64,000 bases of DNA, taken from the NCBI RefSeq assembly GCF_036898095.1, contig NC_090744.1, positions 102,418,438-102,482,437 of the forward strand, given 5' to 3'. Positions 38,074 through 51,906 of the stretch are shown here, piece by piece (position 1 is the stretch's first letter; the number at the start of each line of letters is the position of its first letter). Position numbers and translations under genes: made by a program. Source of the stretch: Palaemon carinicauda (lineage: Eukaryota; Arthropoda; Malacostraca; Decapoda; Palaemonidae). The notes beneath the pieces are model-generated. The model was given only the letters and a program-made list of their open reading frames with translations. It searched no databases and was not told where the DNA came from.

Positions 38074-38180
38074 ATTTCCCTTTTCCCCCTTGGGACATGA
38101 TTTATTGAAGGGAAATATGCAAAATAACGACCTAACTTCTCCATAAGATTCTCACAACATTCACTCAATACTTGCGCAAC

Positions 38181-38248
<68 letters not shown>
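38038..38248. repeat. Poly-A run (38038-38070) and (GA)n (38185-38248)
   Basis: A homopolymer A run of about 33 bases, and about 64 bases of GA dinucleotide separated from it by ordinary AT-rich DNA. Confidence 0.95.
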
Positions 38249-41469
<3,221 letters not shown>

Positions 41470-42840
41470 ACTGCAACTTGGAAATAACCCTGCAGTTACA
41501 CTGTAGTAAGAGATGAGAGATTGAACAGAAAATGGAACAAAGAAACCGGGAATGGAGTTAAAGTAGAAGGAACGTGAAAGTGCAGGAGGGTTAGAAGGAA
41601 CAAGTACAGGTAGGGTCAAAAGAAACATGTAATAGCAAGTAAGGTCAGAAGGAACGTGTACATGTAGGAGGGTCAAAAGAAACATGTAATAGCAAGTAAG
41701 GTCAGAAGGAACGTGTACATGTAGGAGGGTCAAAAGAAATGTGAAAGTGCATGTAAGGTCAGAAGGAACGTGCAAGTACAGGTAAGGTCGGAAGTTACAT
41801 GTAAGTGCAGGTAAAGACAGACGGAAAGTGTAAGTTTAGATAGGGTCAGAAGGAATGTGCTATTTTAGGTAAGGTCAGAGGGAATGTGTAAGTGCAGATA
41901 GGGTCAGAAGGATTGTGCAAGTGCAGGTAATGTCAGAAGGAACAGACAAGTACAGGTAAGGTCAGATGGAACGTATAAGTACAGATAAGGTCAGAAGGAA
42001 TGTATAAGAGCAGGCAAGGCTAGAAGGAATGTGTAAGCATAGGTAGGGTTAGAAGGAAAATGTAAATAGAGGTAGGGTCAGAAGGAACGTGTGTGTGCAG
42101 GTAGGGTCAGGGAGATTGTGTAAGTGCAGGTAGGGTCAGAAGGAACGTGCAAGTGCAGGTAGGGTAATAAGGAATGTGGAAGGGCAGGTGAGGTCAGAAG
42201 GAACGGGGTAGTACTCATAGGATTAGAAGGAACTTGCAAGTTCAGATAGGGTCAGAAGGACCATACAAGTGTAGGTAGGGTCAGAAGGACCGTACAAGTG
42301 TAGGTAGGGTCAGAAGGACCGTACAAGTGTAGGTAGGGTCAGAAGGGGCGTGTAAGGGCAGGTGGGGTCAAAAGGAACGTGCAAGTGTAGGTAGGGTCAG
42401 AAGGGGCGTGTAAGGGCAGGTAGGGTAATAAGGAATGTGGAAGGGCAGGTGAGGTCAGAAGGAACGGGGTAGTACTCAGAGGATTAGAAGGAACTTGCAA
42501 GTTCAGATAGGGTCAGAAGGACTATACAAGTGTAGGTAGGGTCAGAAGGACCGTACAAGTTCAGATAGGGTCAGAAGGACCGTACAAGTGTAGGTAGGGT
42601 TAGAAGGGGAGTGTAAGGGCAGGTGGGGTCAAAAGGAACGTGCAAGTGTAGGTAGGGTCAGAAGGGGCGTGTAAGAGCAGGTGGGTGTCAAAAGAAACGT
42701 GCAAGCGCATGTAGAGACAGAAGGAACGGCAAGTGCAGGTAAGGGCTAAAAGGAACATGCATGTGCAGGTAGGATAAGAAGAAAAGTGCAAATGCAGGTA
42801 GGGTCACGAGGAACGTGGGAGTGTAGGTTGGGTCATTAGT
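41470..42840. repeat. 29-bp minisatellite with 261-bp higher-order period
   Basis: About 47 diverged units like GGGTCAGAAGGAACGTGCAA followed by GTGCAGGTA, mostly 27-29 bp long. A rarer variant block beginning AGGGTAATAAGGAATGTGG occurs at 42161 and again at 42422, an offset of 261 bp or nine units, so a nine-unit block was duplicated. The reverse-strand frames here (repeats like HVPSDLT) are artefacts of the array. Confidence 0.93.
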
Positions 42841-43096
42841 AATGTTGCAAAATTCATTAAGCAATGCCTACAATGCACCACTTGAGGTACACTGATGGCA
42901 CTACGCCCCTATGAAGATAATATATTTGACTTCATATCTAATCTTCCAGTAACTTAAGTCTTACGACCTTTAGTCTCCCAACTGATATTTCATAATTTTC
43001 TAGTTCAACAGATCTTCAATTACCTATATTTCATTACATTTAATCGATTAAGTTTCAATATCCATCCTCTCTCTTACTTATTTCTCACTTCAAAGT

Positions 43097-43097
<1 letters not shown>

Positions 43098-43170
<73 letters not shown>
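43098..43170. repeat. (GA)n tract abutting the LINE 3' end
   Basis: About 73 bp of GA dinucleotide directly adjoining CCTTATTGCCTTATT, the minus-strand 3' end of the LINE. Confidence 0.97.
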
Positions 43171-43172
<2 letters not shown>

Positions 43173-43210
43173 TTATTGCCTTATTTTTTGTTTGGGTTCC
43201 CCCAGGTCCC

Positions 43211-45391
43211 TCAGTGTGAGGCACCTCGTATATCCACCAGAGAGTTGCTAATACATATTCCGGTGTATTTTGCATCTTCCAGTCTTGGATGGTCTGGGAT
43301 GCATCTTAGGTATTTATCGAGCTTATTCTTAAACACATCTACGCTCACTCCTGATATGTTTCTTAGATGAGCTGGCAGCATATTAAATAGTCGCTGCATT
43401 ATCGATGCTGGTGCGTAGTGGATTAATGTCCTGTGCGCCTTTCTTAGTTTACCTGGAATATTTTTTGGCACTATTAATCTACCTCGTCTTGCTCTTTCTG
43501 ATATTTTAAGCTCCATGATGTTTTCAGTAATTCCTTCTATTTGCTTCCATGCTTGTATTATCATGTAGCGTTCTCTTCTTTCTAGACTGTATAGTTTTAA
43601 AAATTGCAGTCTTTCCCAGTAGTCAAGGTCCTTAACTTCTTCTATTCTAGCAGTATAGGACCTTTGTACACTCTCTATTTGCGCAATATCCTTTTGGTAG
43701 TGTGGGTACCATATCACATTGCAGTACTCGAGTGTACTACGTACAAATGTTTTGTAAAGCATAATCATGTGTTCAGCTTTTCTTGTTTTAAAGTGTATGA
43801 ATAACATTCCCATTTTTGCTTTACATTTAGCCAACAGTGTTGCTATTTGGTCGTTGCATGACATATTCCTATTTAACATTACACCAAGGTCTTTAATTAC
43901 TTCCTTGTTTGTGATTGTCTCATTATTAGGTCCCTTGTATGCATACACCATTCCTTCTCTGTTTCCATAATTTATTGATTCAAATTTATCGGAGTTAAAT
44001 ACCATCCTATTTATCTCCGCCCATTCATATATTTTGTTTAGATCTCTTTGTAGTGAGTTCCTATCTTCATCACAAGTAATTTCTCTACTTATTCTTGTGT
44101 CATCGGCGAAACTTCTCACTACGGAGTTTTCAACATCACAGTCTATGTCTGAGATCATAATAACAAACAGCAGTGCAGCTAATACCGTACCTTGTGGCAC
44201 ACCCGATATTACCTGGGCTTCATCTGATTTCTCGTCATTTGCAACCACTATCTGTTTTCTGTTTTGCAGGAATTCTTTTACCCATTTTCCTATCTTTCCC
44301 ACAATATTATGCTTTCTCATTTTTTTCTCCAATATGTTATGGTCTACCTTGTCAAAGGCTTTTGAAAAATCTAGATAGATCACATCTGTGTCTCTTTCAT
44401 TTATCATATTTTTGTATATGTTTTCATAGTGTGCTATCAGTTGGGTCTGTGTACTTTTTCCAGGCACGAAACCGTGTTGACCCATATTAAACAAATTATT
44501 TTTGACCAAATGGTTCATTATTTTCTTTTTTATTACCCTCTCATACACTTTCACAATATGTGATGTTAGACTAACAGGTCTATAATTGCTTGCCTCTAGT
44601 CTTGATCCACTTTTGAAGATAGGGGTTATATATGCTAATTTATGTTTAACATATATCTCGCTCATATCTACACTTTGTCTTAGCAGTATTGCAAGCGGCT
44701 TCGCGATAGTGTTTGCAGTTTTTTTTAACAAAATCGCTGGAACTCCATCTGGTCCGGCTGCTGATCCATTTTTAATTTCGTTTGTAGCCTTGACAATATC
44801 TGCTTCACTAATATCTATATCCGTTAGATATTCCACATTTTCTTCTCTCATTTCTGTTTCATTATTCTCATTCGCAATTCTTGGCGTGAACTCACTCTTA
44901 TATTTTTCTGCTAATATGTTGCATATTTCCTTTTTTTCATTCGTTAGCCGTCCTTCAATTCTTAGAGGGCATATTTCTATTCTCCCTTTATTCATCTTTT
45001 TTGCATAGGAGTAAAGTACTTTGGGGTTTCTTTTTATATTTTGAAGTGTCCTTTTTTCTAAGTCCCTTTTTTCATTTTCTTTCGACTGTATAATCTTTTG
45101 TTCTGCATTTTCTATCTTACATTTTATTTCCCTCATTTTCCACACATTTTTTTCTTTTGCAAGATTTTTCTTCCACTTTCTAATTTTCTAAAATAAGATC
45201 CTTCTGTCTCTTGGTATACACGTCTTTTGTTTATTGCTTTTTTTCGGTACATATTTTTCAACAATTTTCTCCAGTATTTTGTACAGTATGTCCGTATTTA
45301 CCTGTATATTATCACTTACAAATACATATTTCCATTCTTTTTTCAGTTCTTCATTTATTTCTGACCATTTTATATTCTTACTGTAAAAATT
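43211..45391 (-). pseudogene. LINE ORF2, reverse transcriptase half
   Basis: 644 codons are open from 45145 to 43211. The same frame extends upstream to 45391 with one TAG at 45188-45190. RT motifs in order: GPDGVPAILLKK, ITPIFKSGS...NYRPVSLTS, GFVPGKSTQTQLI, YLDFSKAFDKVDHNIL (catalytic Asp), SGVPQGTVLAALLF and FADDTRIS (catalytic Asp pair), then LGVMLNRNMSCNDQI. The C-terminal part includes LEYCNVIWYPHYQKDIAQIE and ends DIRGASH before the stop. The enzyme would copy LINE RNA at the nicked target. It is cut off from its endonuclease by the DIRS insertion. The RT half itself looks well preserved. Confidence 0.92.
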
Positions 45392-45412
45392 ATTTTTAAA
45401 TATTTAACTTAG

Positions 45413-45566
45413 CCGGTGAATATATAATAGCTGCAACTCTGTTGCTCGACAGACACATACATTAAAAACTCGCCAGCGATCGCTATACAGGTTGCGGGTG
45501 TGCCCACCAGCGCCAACTGTCGGCCAGATACCACTCTCGATGTAAACAAAGACTCAATTTCTTCTC
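45413..45566 (+). repeat. DIRS element 3 left ITR (154 bp)
   Basis: Starts CCGGTGAATATATAATAGCT and ends GACTCAATTTCTTCTC. It is the exact reverse complement of 51712-51865, with equal length and no difference found. Confidence 0.95.
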
Positions 45567-45769
45567 TGTCGACGTGTCGACAAGACGTACTTTACTCGCT
45601 GTTGAACCTGGAGTTTTTCCCATCTTATTTGGTGAAGTACTTTAATTTGGTTTGAGCTTTCGCAGTACAGGTGTTTTTTCTTCAAATAAATCCTTGAACT
45701 CTTTTTTGGATTGGATTAATTGTTGATGACTTAGATCGTTTTTTGGAATTTTCCCTTGACTAATTCAAA

Positions 45770-48213
45770 ATGGCTGACCCTTCACAAGTTCCCAAGTTCA
45801 GAAAATGTAATGCTAGGGATTGTCATAGGCGTCTTCCAAAGGCTTCTCTCGACCCTCACACTGTTTGTTCCAATTGTCGGGGTAAAACCTGTCAATTGGA
45901 AGATCGGTGTGAGGAATGCGTGGGCCTTTCGGAATTCGATTTTCTCGAATTTGAGAAATATACACGCAGACTAGAGAGAGATAGGGTAAGGAGAAGTTCT
46001 TCTAGGTCGGTAGATTTTTCCTCTCCACATGCCCCTGAACCTAATCCTTCCCCTGTAGTGGTTGTTCCTAACCCCCCTCCTAGCACTCAGGAACCGTCGA
46101 TGGCAGACATGATGCGTGCTATTCATGCCTTGGGGGAGAGAGTTGAGTCTTTAGCAAGTGACCGAAATCAACTCATGGCGGACTTTAAGGAACTCAAGTG
46201 CCAAAGTGCCACGAAGGATAGTGTCAAAGTGCCTAGTGTTACGCAAAGTGTTGTGAACAGTGTTGCGCTCGAGGGTTCGTCTGTTCATGCCTGTCGTCCT
46301 CCTAGTCCGGGACCTCTTGCAAGCTCCCAAGCCCAGGGGAGAAGCAATGTCGTACGACTCATGGGTTCGAGAGGCCTTGATCAGCGAACAGACGTTCCCT
46401 CTATGGTATCAGGCGTATCTCTCCAAGATCGCCCCTACCAACGTAAGACGAGAGAGCCCATTTTTACCTCGTCGTCCGAAGGTGTTTCTCGTAAGAAACC
46501 TTGGACCAAGGTCTCCAGACCTTTAAAGCGTCAGTCGGCCCCTTCAGGACAAGTCCAACGTCCCGGATGTAGCCACTGGGACAGTTCGGACCTGTTGCCG
46601 TCATCTGATGACTGCTCGCCGCCTAAGAGAGGCAAAGTTGTGCCGTCTCAGTCGCTCACCCCGTCTGTTACCGCACCTGCTTCCGTAGACCCTAAATGGG
46701 TGTTACTGCAAGACATGCAGTCCAAGCTTGCGTCCTTGATGGGGGACTACAATGCGGAGAAGGTTGCCGCTGAACCTACTGGCCAGCAACCATCCAAGCG
46801 GTCTGCTGTGCGTCCTGTTGACGTTGAGGTAGCTTTCTCGCGTCAACCAGTTGGGGTTGTACCTCCACCGATGCGACCCAGTGTGGATTTCCAGCCGCAC
46901 GTTGACGTTAGGCAACGCACGGATGTGGTTGGTGACGTTCAGGACGTTCATCAACCATCAGAGGTGACTTGTTTTGACGCGGTGCGTCAACCTCCGCAAC
47001 CCGGTATGGTGTTGACTGCACAACCCAGACGGTCTAAACAGTCTCGGGTGGACGCTGTGCGTCCTCGCGCACCTGTGGTTGTTGACAGTTACCAGACTGT
47101 TCAGCAGTTCCATGACGCTGCGTCCGGCTCCGTCACGTATGCACCAGTGCGACCGGACTCGGCGAGTCAAACGTTGCCCACACCTTTGCCGTTTTCTCAT
47201 CAGTTATCGGATGAGGAACTGTCAGATGAGGACGTCGCTGAACCACATCCTGAGGATCAACATTCAGAACTTGATGAGCCTAAAGCAGTTCAACCATCCT
47301 TGGACTTTAGAAAAGTCATGGCTGTGTTTAAGGAGTTGTTCCCTGACCACTTTATTTCTGTGGCTCCTCGTTCGCCGCCGTCAGAGTTTGTCTTAGGCGT
47401 TCCTACTACCATGCCTGCCTTTACTAAACTCGTTCTCTCTCGCTCATCCAAGAGAGCTTTACAGCTGTTAGGCGATTGGTTAGAGACCAAGAAGAGTTTA
47501 GGGAAGACAGCATTTGCCTTCCCCCCATCTAAACTCTCGTCTAGATCGAGCGTCTGGTATGCCACGGGAGAAGTTCTCGGCTTGGGAGTTCCTGCCTCTG
47601 CCCAGGGCGACTTCTCAAGTCTTGTAGACTCTCCCCGCCGCCTTGCCATGAGACGCTCGAAGATTTGTTGGTCACCATCGGACCTGGACCACCTTCTTAA
47701 AGGTATATTTAGGCGTTCGAAGTCTTTAACTTCCTAGACTGGTGTTTAGGAGCCCTGAGTAGGAAAATCTCTTCTGCTGATAAGGATGTTTCCTTACTCA
47801 TTATGTCCTGCATGGACAAGGCCGTCCGTGATGGGTCCAACGAACTTGCCGCTTCATTCACGTCCGGAGTCCTGAAGAAACGAGAGTCTCTATGTTCTTT
47901 CCTGTCTGCTGGAGTGACGCCATGCCAAAGATCTGAGCTTCTCTTTGCGCCCTTGTCCAAGTGCCTGTTTCCTGAAGTCTTGGTTAAGGAAATTGCCTTG
48001 TCTTTAGTGCAGAAGGACACCCACGATCTAGTTGCGTCCTCGGCTCGCAAAGCTCCCCCTTTGCCTACATTGTCTGCTAGACCTAGGATAGACACTCCAG
48101 CGTCTCGGTTTATCCCGCCCTTTCGTGGCAGAGCCTCCAGCAGGGGAGGTGCTCGTGCCGAAGGGAAGAGAGGGAAGAGGAAAGGATCCAAGTCCCCTAA
48201 GGGCAGAGTCTGA
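45770..48213 (+). pseudogene. gag: DIRS element 3 Gag-like ORF, one frameshift
   Basis: Starts at ATG 45770 (MADPSQVPKFRKC) in a good context (AAAATGG) and is open for 655 codons to 47737. A 1-nt deletion near 47713 moves the rest to another frame, which is open from 47713 to 48213 and ends in a basic RGG-like tail (FRGRASSRGGARAEGKRGK). The N-terminus has a cysteine/histidine cluster (KCNARDCH...CSNCRGKTC...CEEC) matching that of element 1, probably zinc-binding. The middle is Pro/Ser/Val-rich and apparently unstructured. DIRS ORF1 products are taken to be Gag-like RNA-packaging proteins by position; direct function is inferred. The 3' end overlaps pol by 89 nt in a different frame. Confidence 0.82.
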
Positions 48214-50272
48214 CTGCCCGCAACTTCAGACAGCAGTAGGTGCCAGACTCAAGAACTTCTGGCAAGCCTGGGAGAAGAGAGGCGCAGATCAACAATCTGT
48301 GAGGTTGCTCAGAGAGGGGTACAAAATCCCTTTTGTACGCAAACCCCCTCTAGCGACGTCCCCCATCGATCTCTCTCCCAGGTACAGAGAGGAAGAAAAG
48401 AGACAAGCCCTGAAACTGGAAGTGTCTCTTTTGCTAGAGAAGGGAGAGGTGGTCAAAGTCTCGGACCTTCAATCACCGGGGTTTTACAACCATCTCTTCC
48501 TAGTATCAAAGAAGACAGGAGGTTGGAGACCGGTGCTAGACTTCAGTGCTCTGAATGTCTTTGTCACAAAGACGAAGTTTACCATGGAGACCACAAAGTC
48601 AGTCTTAGCAGCGGTCAGAAAGGAAGACTGGATGGTCTCTCTAGACCTAAGGGACGCCTACTTCCACATCCCCATTCACTCAGACTCCCAACCCTTTCTG
48701 AGATTCGTCTTCGAAGATGTGGTTTACCAGTTTCGGGCCCTGTGCTTTGGCCTAAGCACAGCTCCTCTCGTGTTTACGAGGCTTATGAGGAATGTGGCGA
48801 AATTCCTCCACTTATCGGACATCCGAGCCTCCCTTTATTTGGACGACTGGCTTCTCAGAGCCTCTTCCAGTCGTCGCTGTCTGAAGGATCTCAATTGGAC
48901 TCTAGATCTGACCAAGGAATTGGGACTCCTAGTCAATTTGGAAAAGTCGCAGCTGGTCCCATCCCAAACTATTCTGTATTTAGGGATGGAGATTCACAGT
49001 CAAGCTTTTCGGGCTTTTCCGTCGGCCCCCAGAATATATCAAGCCCTGCTCTTCATCCAGAAGATGCTGAAGAAAGAACGCTGCTCAGTCAGGCTGTGGA
49101 TGAGTCTGGTAGGGACGCTGTCATCCCTGGAGCAATTTGTCTCACTAGGAAGGCTACACCTCCGTCCTCTTCAATTCCATCTGGCTTTTCACTGGAAAAA
49201 GGACAAGACGCTAGAGGCGGTCTCGATCCCGATTTCCGAAAAGATATAGTCTTGTCTGACTTGGTGGAAGGACAATATCAGCCTACGAGAGGGTCTTCCC
49301 CTGGCAGTTCAGATACCCAACCACGTTCTCTTCTCGGACGCATCGGACTTGGGCTGGGGCGCGACGCTGGACGGTCGGGAATGCTCAGGTCTGTGGAACT
49401 CGAGTCAGAGGAGCATGCATATCAACAGCAAGGAGCTTTTGGCGGTTCATCTGGCCTTGATAAGCTTCGAGTATCTCCTTCGAGGCAAAGTGGTGGAAGT
49501 AAACTCGGACAACACCACGGCATTGGCGTACATTTCCGAACAGGGAGGTACCCACTCACTGACGTTGTACGAGATCGCAAGGGACCTGCTCATCTGGTCA
49601 AAAGATCGAGGCATCTCCCTAGTAACGAGGTTCATCCAGGGCGACTTGAACGTCCTAGCAGATTGTCTCAGTCGGAAAGGTCAAGTAATTCCAACCGAAT
49701 GGACCCTCCACAAGGATGTGTGCAAGAGACTTTGGGCGACTTGGGGTCAACCCACCATAGATCTCTTTGCAACCTCGCTGACCAAGAGGCTTCCAATCTA
49801 TTGCTCTCCAGTCCCGGACCCAGCAGCAATACATATAGATGCCTTCCTCCTAGATTGGTCACATCTGGATCTTTACGCATTCCCACCATTCAAGATTGTC
49901 AACAAGGTACTGCAGAAGTTCGCCTCTCACGAAGGGACAAGGTTGACGTTAGTTGCTCCCCTCTGGCCCGCGAGAGAATGGTTCACCGAGGTACTTCGAT
50001 GGTTAGTAGACGTTCCCAGAAGTCTTCCTCTAAGAGTAGACCTTCTACGTCAGCCACACGTAAAGAAGGTACACCAAAGCCTCCACGCTCTTCGTCTGAC
50101 TGCCTTAAGACTATCGAAAGACTCTCGAGAGCTAGAGGCTTTTCGAAGGAGGCAGCCAGTGCGATTGCTAGAGCAAGGAGCGCGTCTACCATTAGAGTCT
50201 ACCAATCGAAGTGGGAAGTCTTCCGAGACTGGTGCAAGTCAGTTTCGGTATCCTCGACCAGTACCTCTGTAG
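48125..50272 (+). pseudogene. pol: DIRS element 3 RT-RNase H-Dam-like methyltransferase ORF, one stop
   Basis: One frame from ATG 48125 to 50272, broken only by TAG 49247-49249. RT: HLFLVSKKTGGWRPVLD, motif A SLDLRDAYFHIPIH, motif B FGLSTAPLVFTR, motif C YLDDW and LVNLEKSQLVPSQ. RNase H (about 49330-49690): LFSDASDLGWGA, HINSKELLAVHLAL, NSDNTTALAYISEQGGT and GDLNVLADCLSR, so the acidic residues are present. From about 49740 to 50000, PTIDLFATSLTKRLPIYCSP, YAFPPFKIV and LTLVAPLWPAREWF have the spacing of phage-type Dam methyltransferases, with FPPF where the catalytic motif usually reads (D/N)PPY. The last ~75 codons overlap the recombinase in another frame. Confidence 0.9.
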
Positions 50273-51171
50273 CCCAAATAGCTGATTTTCTCTTATACCT
50301 GAGAAAAGGACGATCCCTTTCAGCTCCCACTATCAAGGGCTACAGAAGCATGTTGGCCTCGGTCTTCCGGCATAGAGGCTTAGATCTTTCCAACAATAAA
50401 GATCTGCAAGACCTCCTTAAGTCTTTCGAGACCACTAAGGAGCGTCGTTTGGCTACTCCTGGGTGGAATTTAGACGTGGTCCTAAGATTCCTCATGTCAG
50501 ACAGGTTTGAGCCTTTACAGTCAGCCTCCCTGAAAGATCTCACTCTTAAGACTCTTTTCCTGGTATGCTTGGCCTCGGCTCAAAGAGTCAGTGAGCTTCA
50601 TGCCTTCAGCAAGAACATCGGATTTTCGTCAGAAAAAGCTACTTGTTCTCTGCAACTTGGTTTTCTAGCCAAAAATGAGCTACCTTCTCGTCCTTGGCTT
50701 AAATCTTTCGATATTCCCAGCTTATCGGAGATCGTAGGCAATGAACTAGAAAGAGTCTTATGCCCTGTTAGAGCTCTTAAGTTCTACTTAGCTCGTACTA
50801 AACCTTTACGAGGCCAATCTGAAGCTTTATGGTGTTCGGTTGAGAAACCATCCTTGCCTATGTCAAAGAATGCTTTGTCATACTTTATCAGATTGTTAAT
50901 ACGAGAAGCTCATTCACACTTGAGTGAGGAAGACCAATCTTTGCTTAAGGTTAAGACGCACGAGGTTAGAGCTGTAGCAACTTCCGTGGCCTTTAAGCAA
51001 AATAGATCTCTGCAAAGTATCATGGACGCAACCTATTGGAGAAGCAAGTCAGTGTTCGCGTCATTTTACTTGAAAGATGTCCAGTCTCTTTACGAGAACT
51101 GCTACACACTGGGACCATTCGTAGCAGCGAGTGCAGTAGTGGGTGAGGGCTCAACCACTACAATTCCCTAA
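49978..51171 (+). CDS. DIRS element 3 tyrosine recombinase (intact)
   Basis: A frame different from pol is open through to 51171. ATG 49978 gives about 397 codons; ATG 50002 is an alternative, and the frame is open far upstream, so the start is uncertain. The N-terminal SAM-like DNA-binding half includes STIRVYQSKWEVFRDWCK and SAPTIKGYRSMLASVF. The catalytic half has Arg in SAQRVSELHAF (codon 50584), the HEVR box (His 50959, Arg 50968) and the nucleophile Tyr in FASFYLKDV (51067). All expected residues are present. The enzyme would integrate circular DIRS cDNA without target duplication, agreeing with the junctions here. It overlaps pol by about 295 nt. Confidence 0.92.
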   Translation: MVHRGTSMVSRRSQKSSSKSRPSTSATRKEGTPKPPRSSSDCLKTIERLSRARGFSKEAASAIARARSASTIRVYQSKWEVFRDWCKSVSVSSTSTSVAQIADFLLYLRKGRSLSAPTIKGYRSMLASVFRHRGLDLSNNKDLQDLLKSFETTKERRLATPGWNLDVVLRFLMSDRFEPLQSASLKDLTLKTLFLVCLASAQRVSELHAFSKNIGFSSEKATCSLQLGFLAKNELPSRPWLKSFDIPSLSEIVGNELERVLCPVRALKFYLARTKPLRGQSEALWCSVEKPSLPMSKNALSYFIRLLIREAHSHLSEEDQSLLKVKTHEVRAVATSVAFKQNRSLQSIMDATYWRSKSVFASFYLKDVQSLYENCYTLGPFVAASAVVGEGSTTTIP

Positions 51172-51571
51172 TTCCATATCCTTTTAATCTGTCTCTTGAA
51201 ATGTTTTAATGTTGTTTTTATGGGTTGTCCGGAATGCTAAGAAGCCTTTCGCATCCTGGTTGATTTGGCGGGTGGTCAAAGTCATTTCTTGAGAGCGCCC
51301 AGATTAGGGGTTTGATGAGGTCCTGTTGTATGGGTTGCAGCCCTTGATACTTCAGCTCCTGGGGGTCTGTCAGCATCCTAAGAGGATCGCTGGGCTCCGT
51401 AAGGAAGACGTACTTACAAGGCAGAGTAATCGTCTAAGTCGACTTCCTTACCAGGTACCTATTTATTTTGGTTTTGTTATATTGATAACTATCAAAATGA
51501 AATAAAAAACTCTTAGCTTATACGATGTAAACATATTTAACTGGTCTCTACCCACCTCCTTGGGTGTGAAT

Positions 51572-51667
51572 CAGCTATTATATATTCACCGGCTAAGTTA
51601 AATATTTAAAAATGATATTTTAATTATAAAATAAATTTTTGAATATACTTACCCGTTGAATATATAA
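51572..51667 (+). repeat. DIRS element 3 internal complementary region (ICR)
   Basis: Left half 51572-51612 is the exact reverse complement of the left end, including AT-rich bases outside the ITR. Right half 51613-51667 is the reverse complement of the right end outside and into the ITR (one or two mismatches). The join AAAAATGATATT therefore represents the circle junction. Confidence 0.93.
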
Positions 51668-51711
51668 ATTAAACGACCCTCCCTTCCTCCCCAATAGAGA
51701 CGCAGTGGGAT

Positions 51712-51865
51712 GAGAAGAAATTGAGTCTTTGTTTACATCGAGAGTGGTATCTGGCCGACAGTTGGCGCTGGTGGGCACACCCGCAACCTGTATAGCGATC
51801 GCTGGCGAGTTTTTAATGTATGTGTCTGTCGAGCAACAGAGTTGCAGCTATTATATATTCACCGG
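51712..51865 (-). repeat. DIRS element 3 right ITR (154 bp)
   Basis: Inverted partner of 45413-45566, identical by eye. Confidence 0.95.
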
Positions 51866-51906
51866 GTAAGTATATGCAAAAATTTATTTTATAATTAAAA
51901 TATCAT

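Larger units (their letters stand above)
45392..51906 (+). mobile_element. DIRS1-like retrotransposon, element 3 (nearly intact)
   Basis: About 6.5 kb inserted in the LINE. It has split ITRs (45413-45566 and 51712-51865), an ICR (51572-51667), gag, an RT-RNase H-methyltransferase-like ORF and a complete tyrosine recombinase. The two ends share an AT dinucleotide with the target, and I see no target-site duplication, as expected for YR integration of a circle. The ITRs are identical by eye. Only a 1-nt gag deletion and one pol TAG separate it from an intact coding set. Its ITR sequence is unrelated to those of elements 1 and 2, so it belongs to another DIRS family. Confidence 0.95.

Noticed and set aside
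44034..45008. Plus-strand frames of 105-140 codons with hydrophobic runs
   Set aside because: They are antisense to the clearly recognisable LINE RT and have no features of their own.
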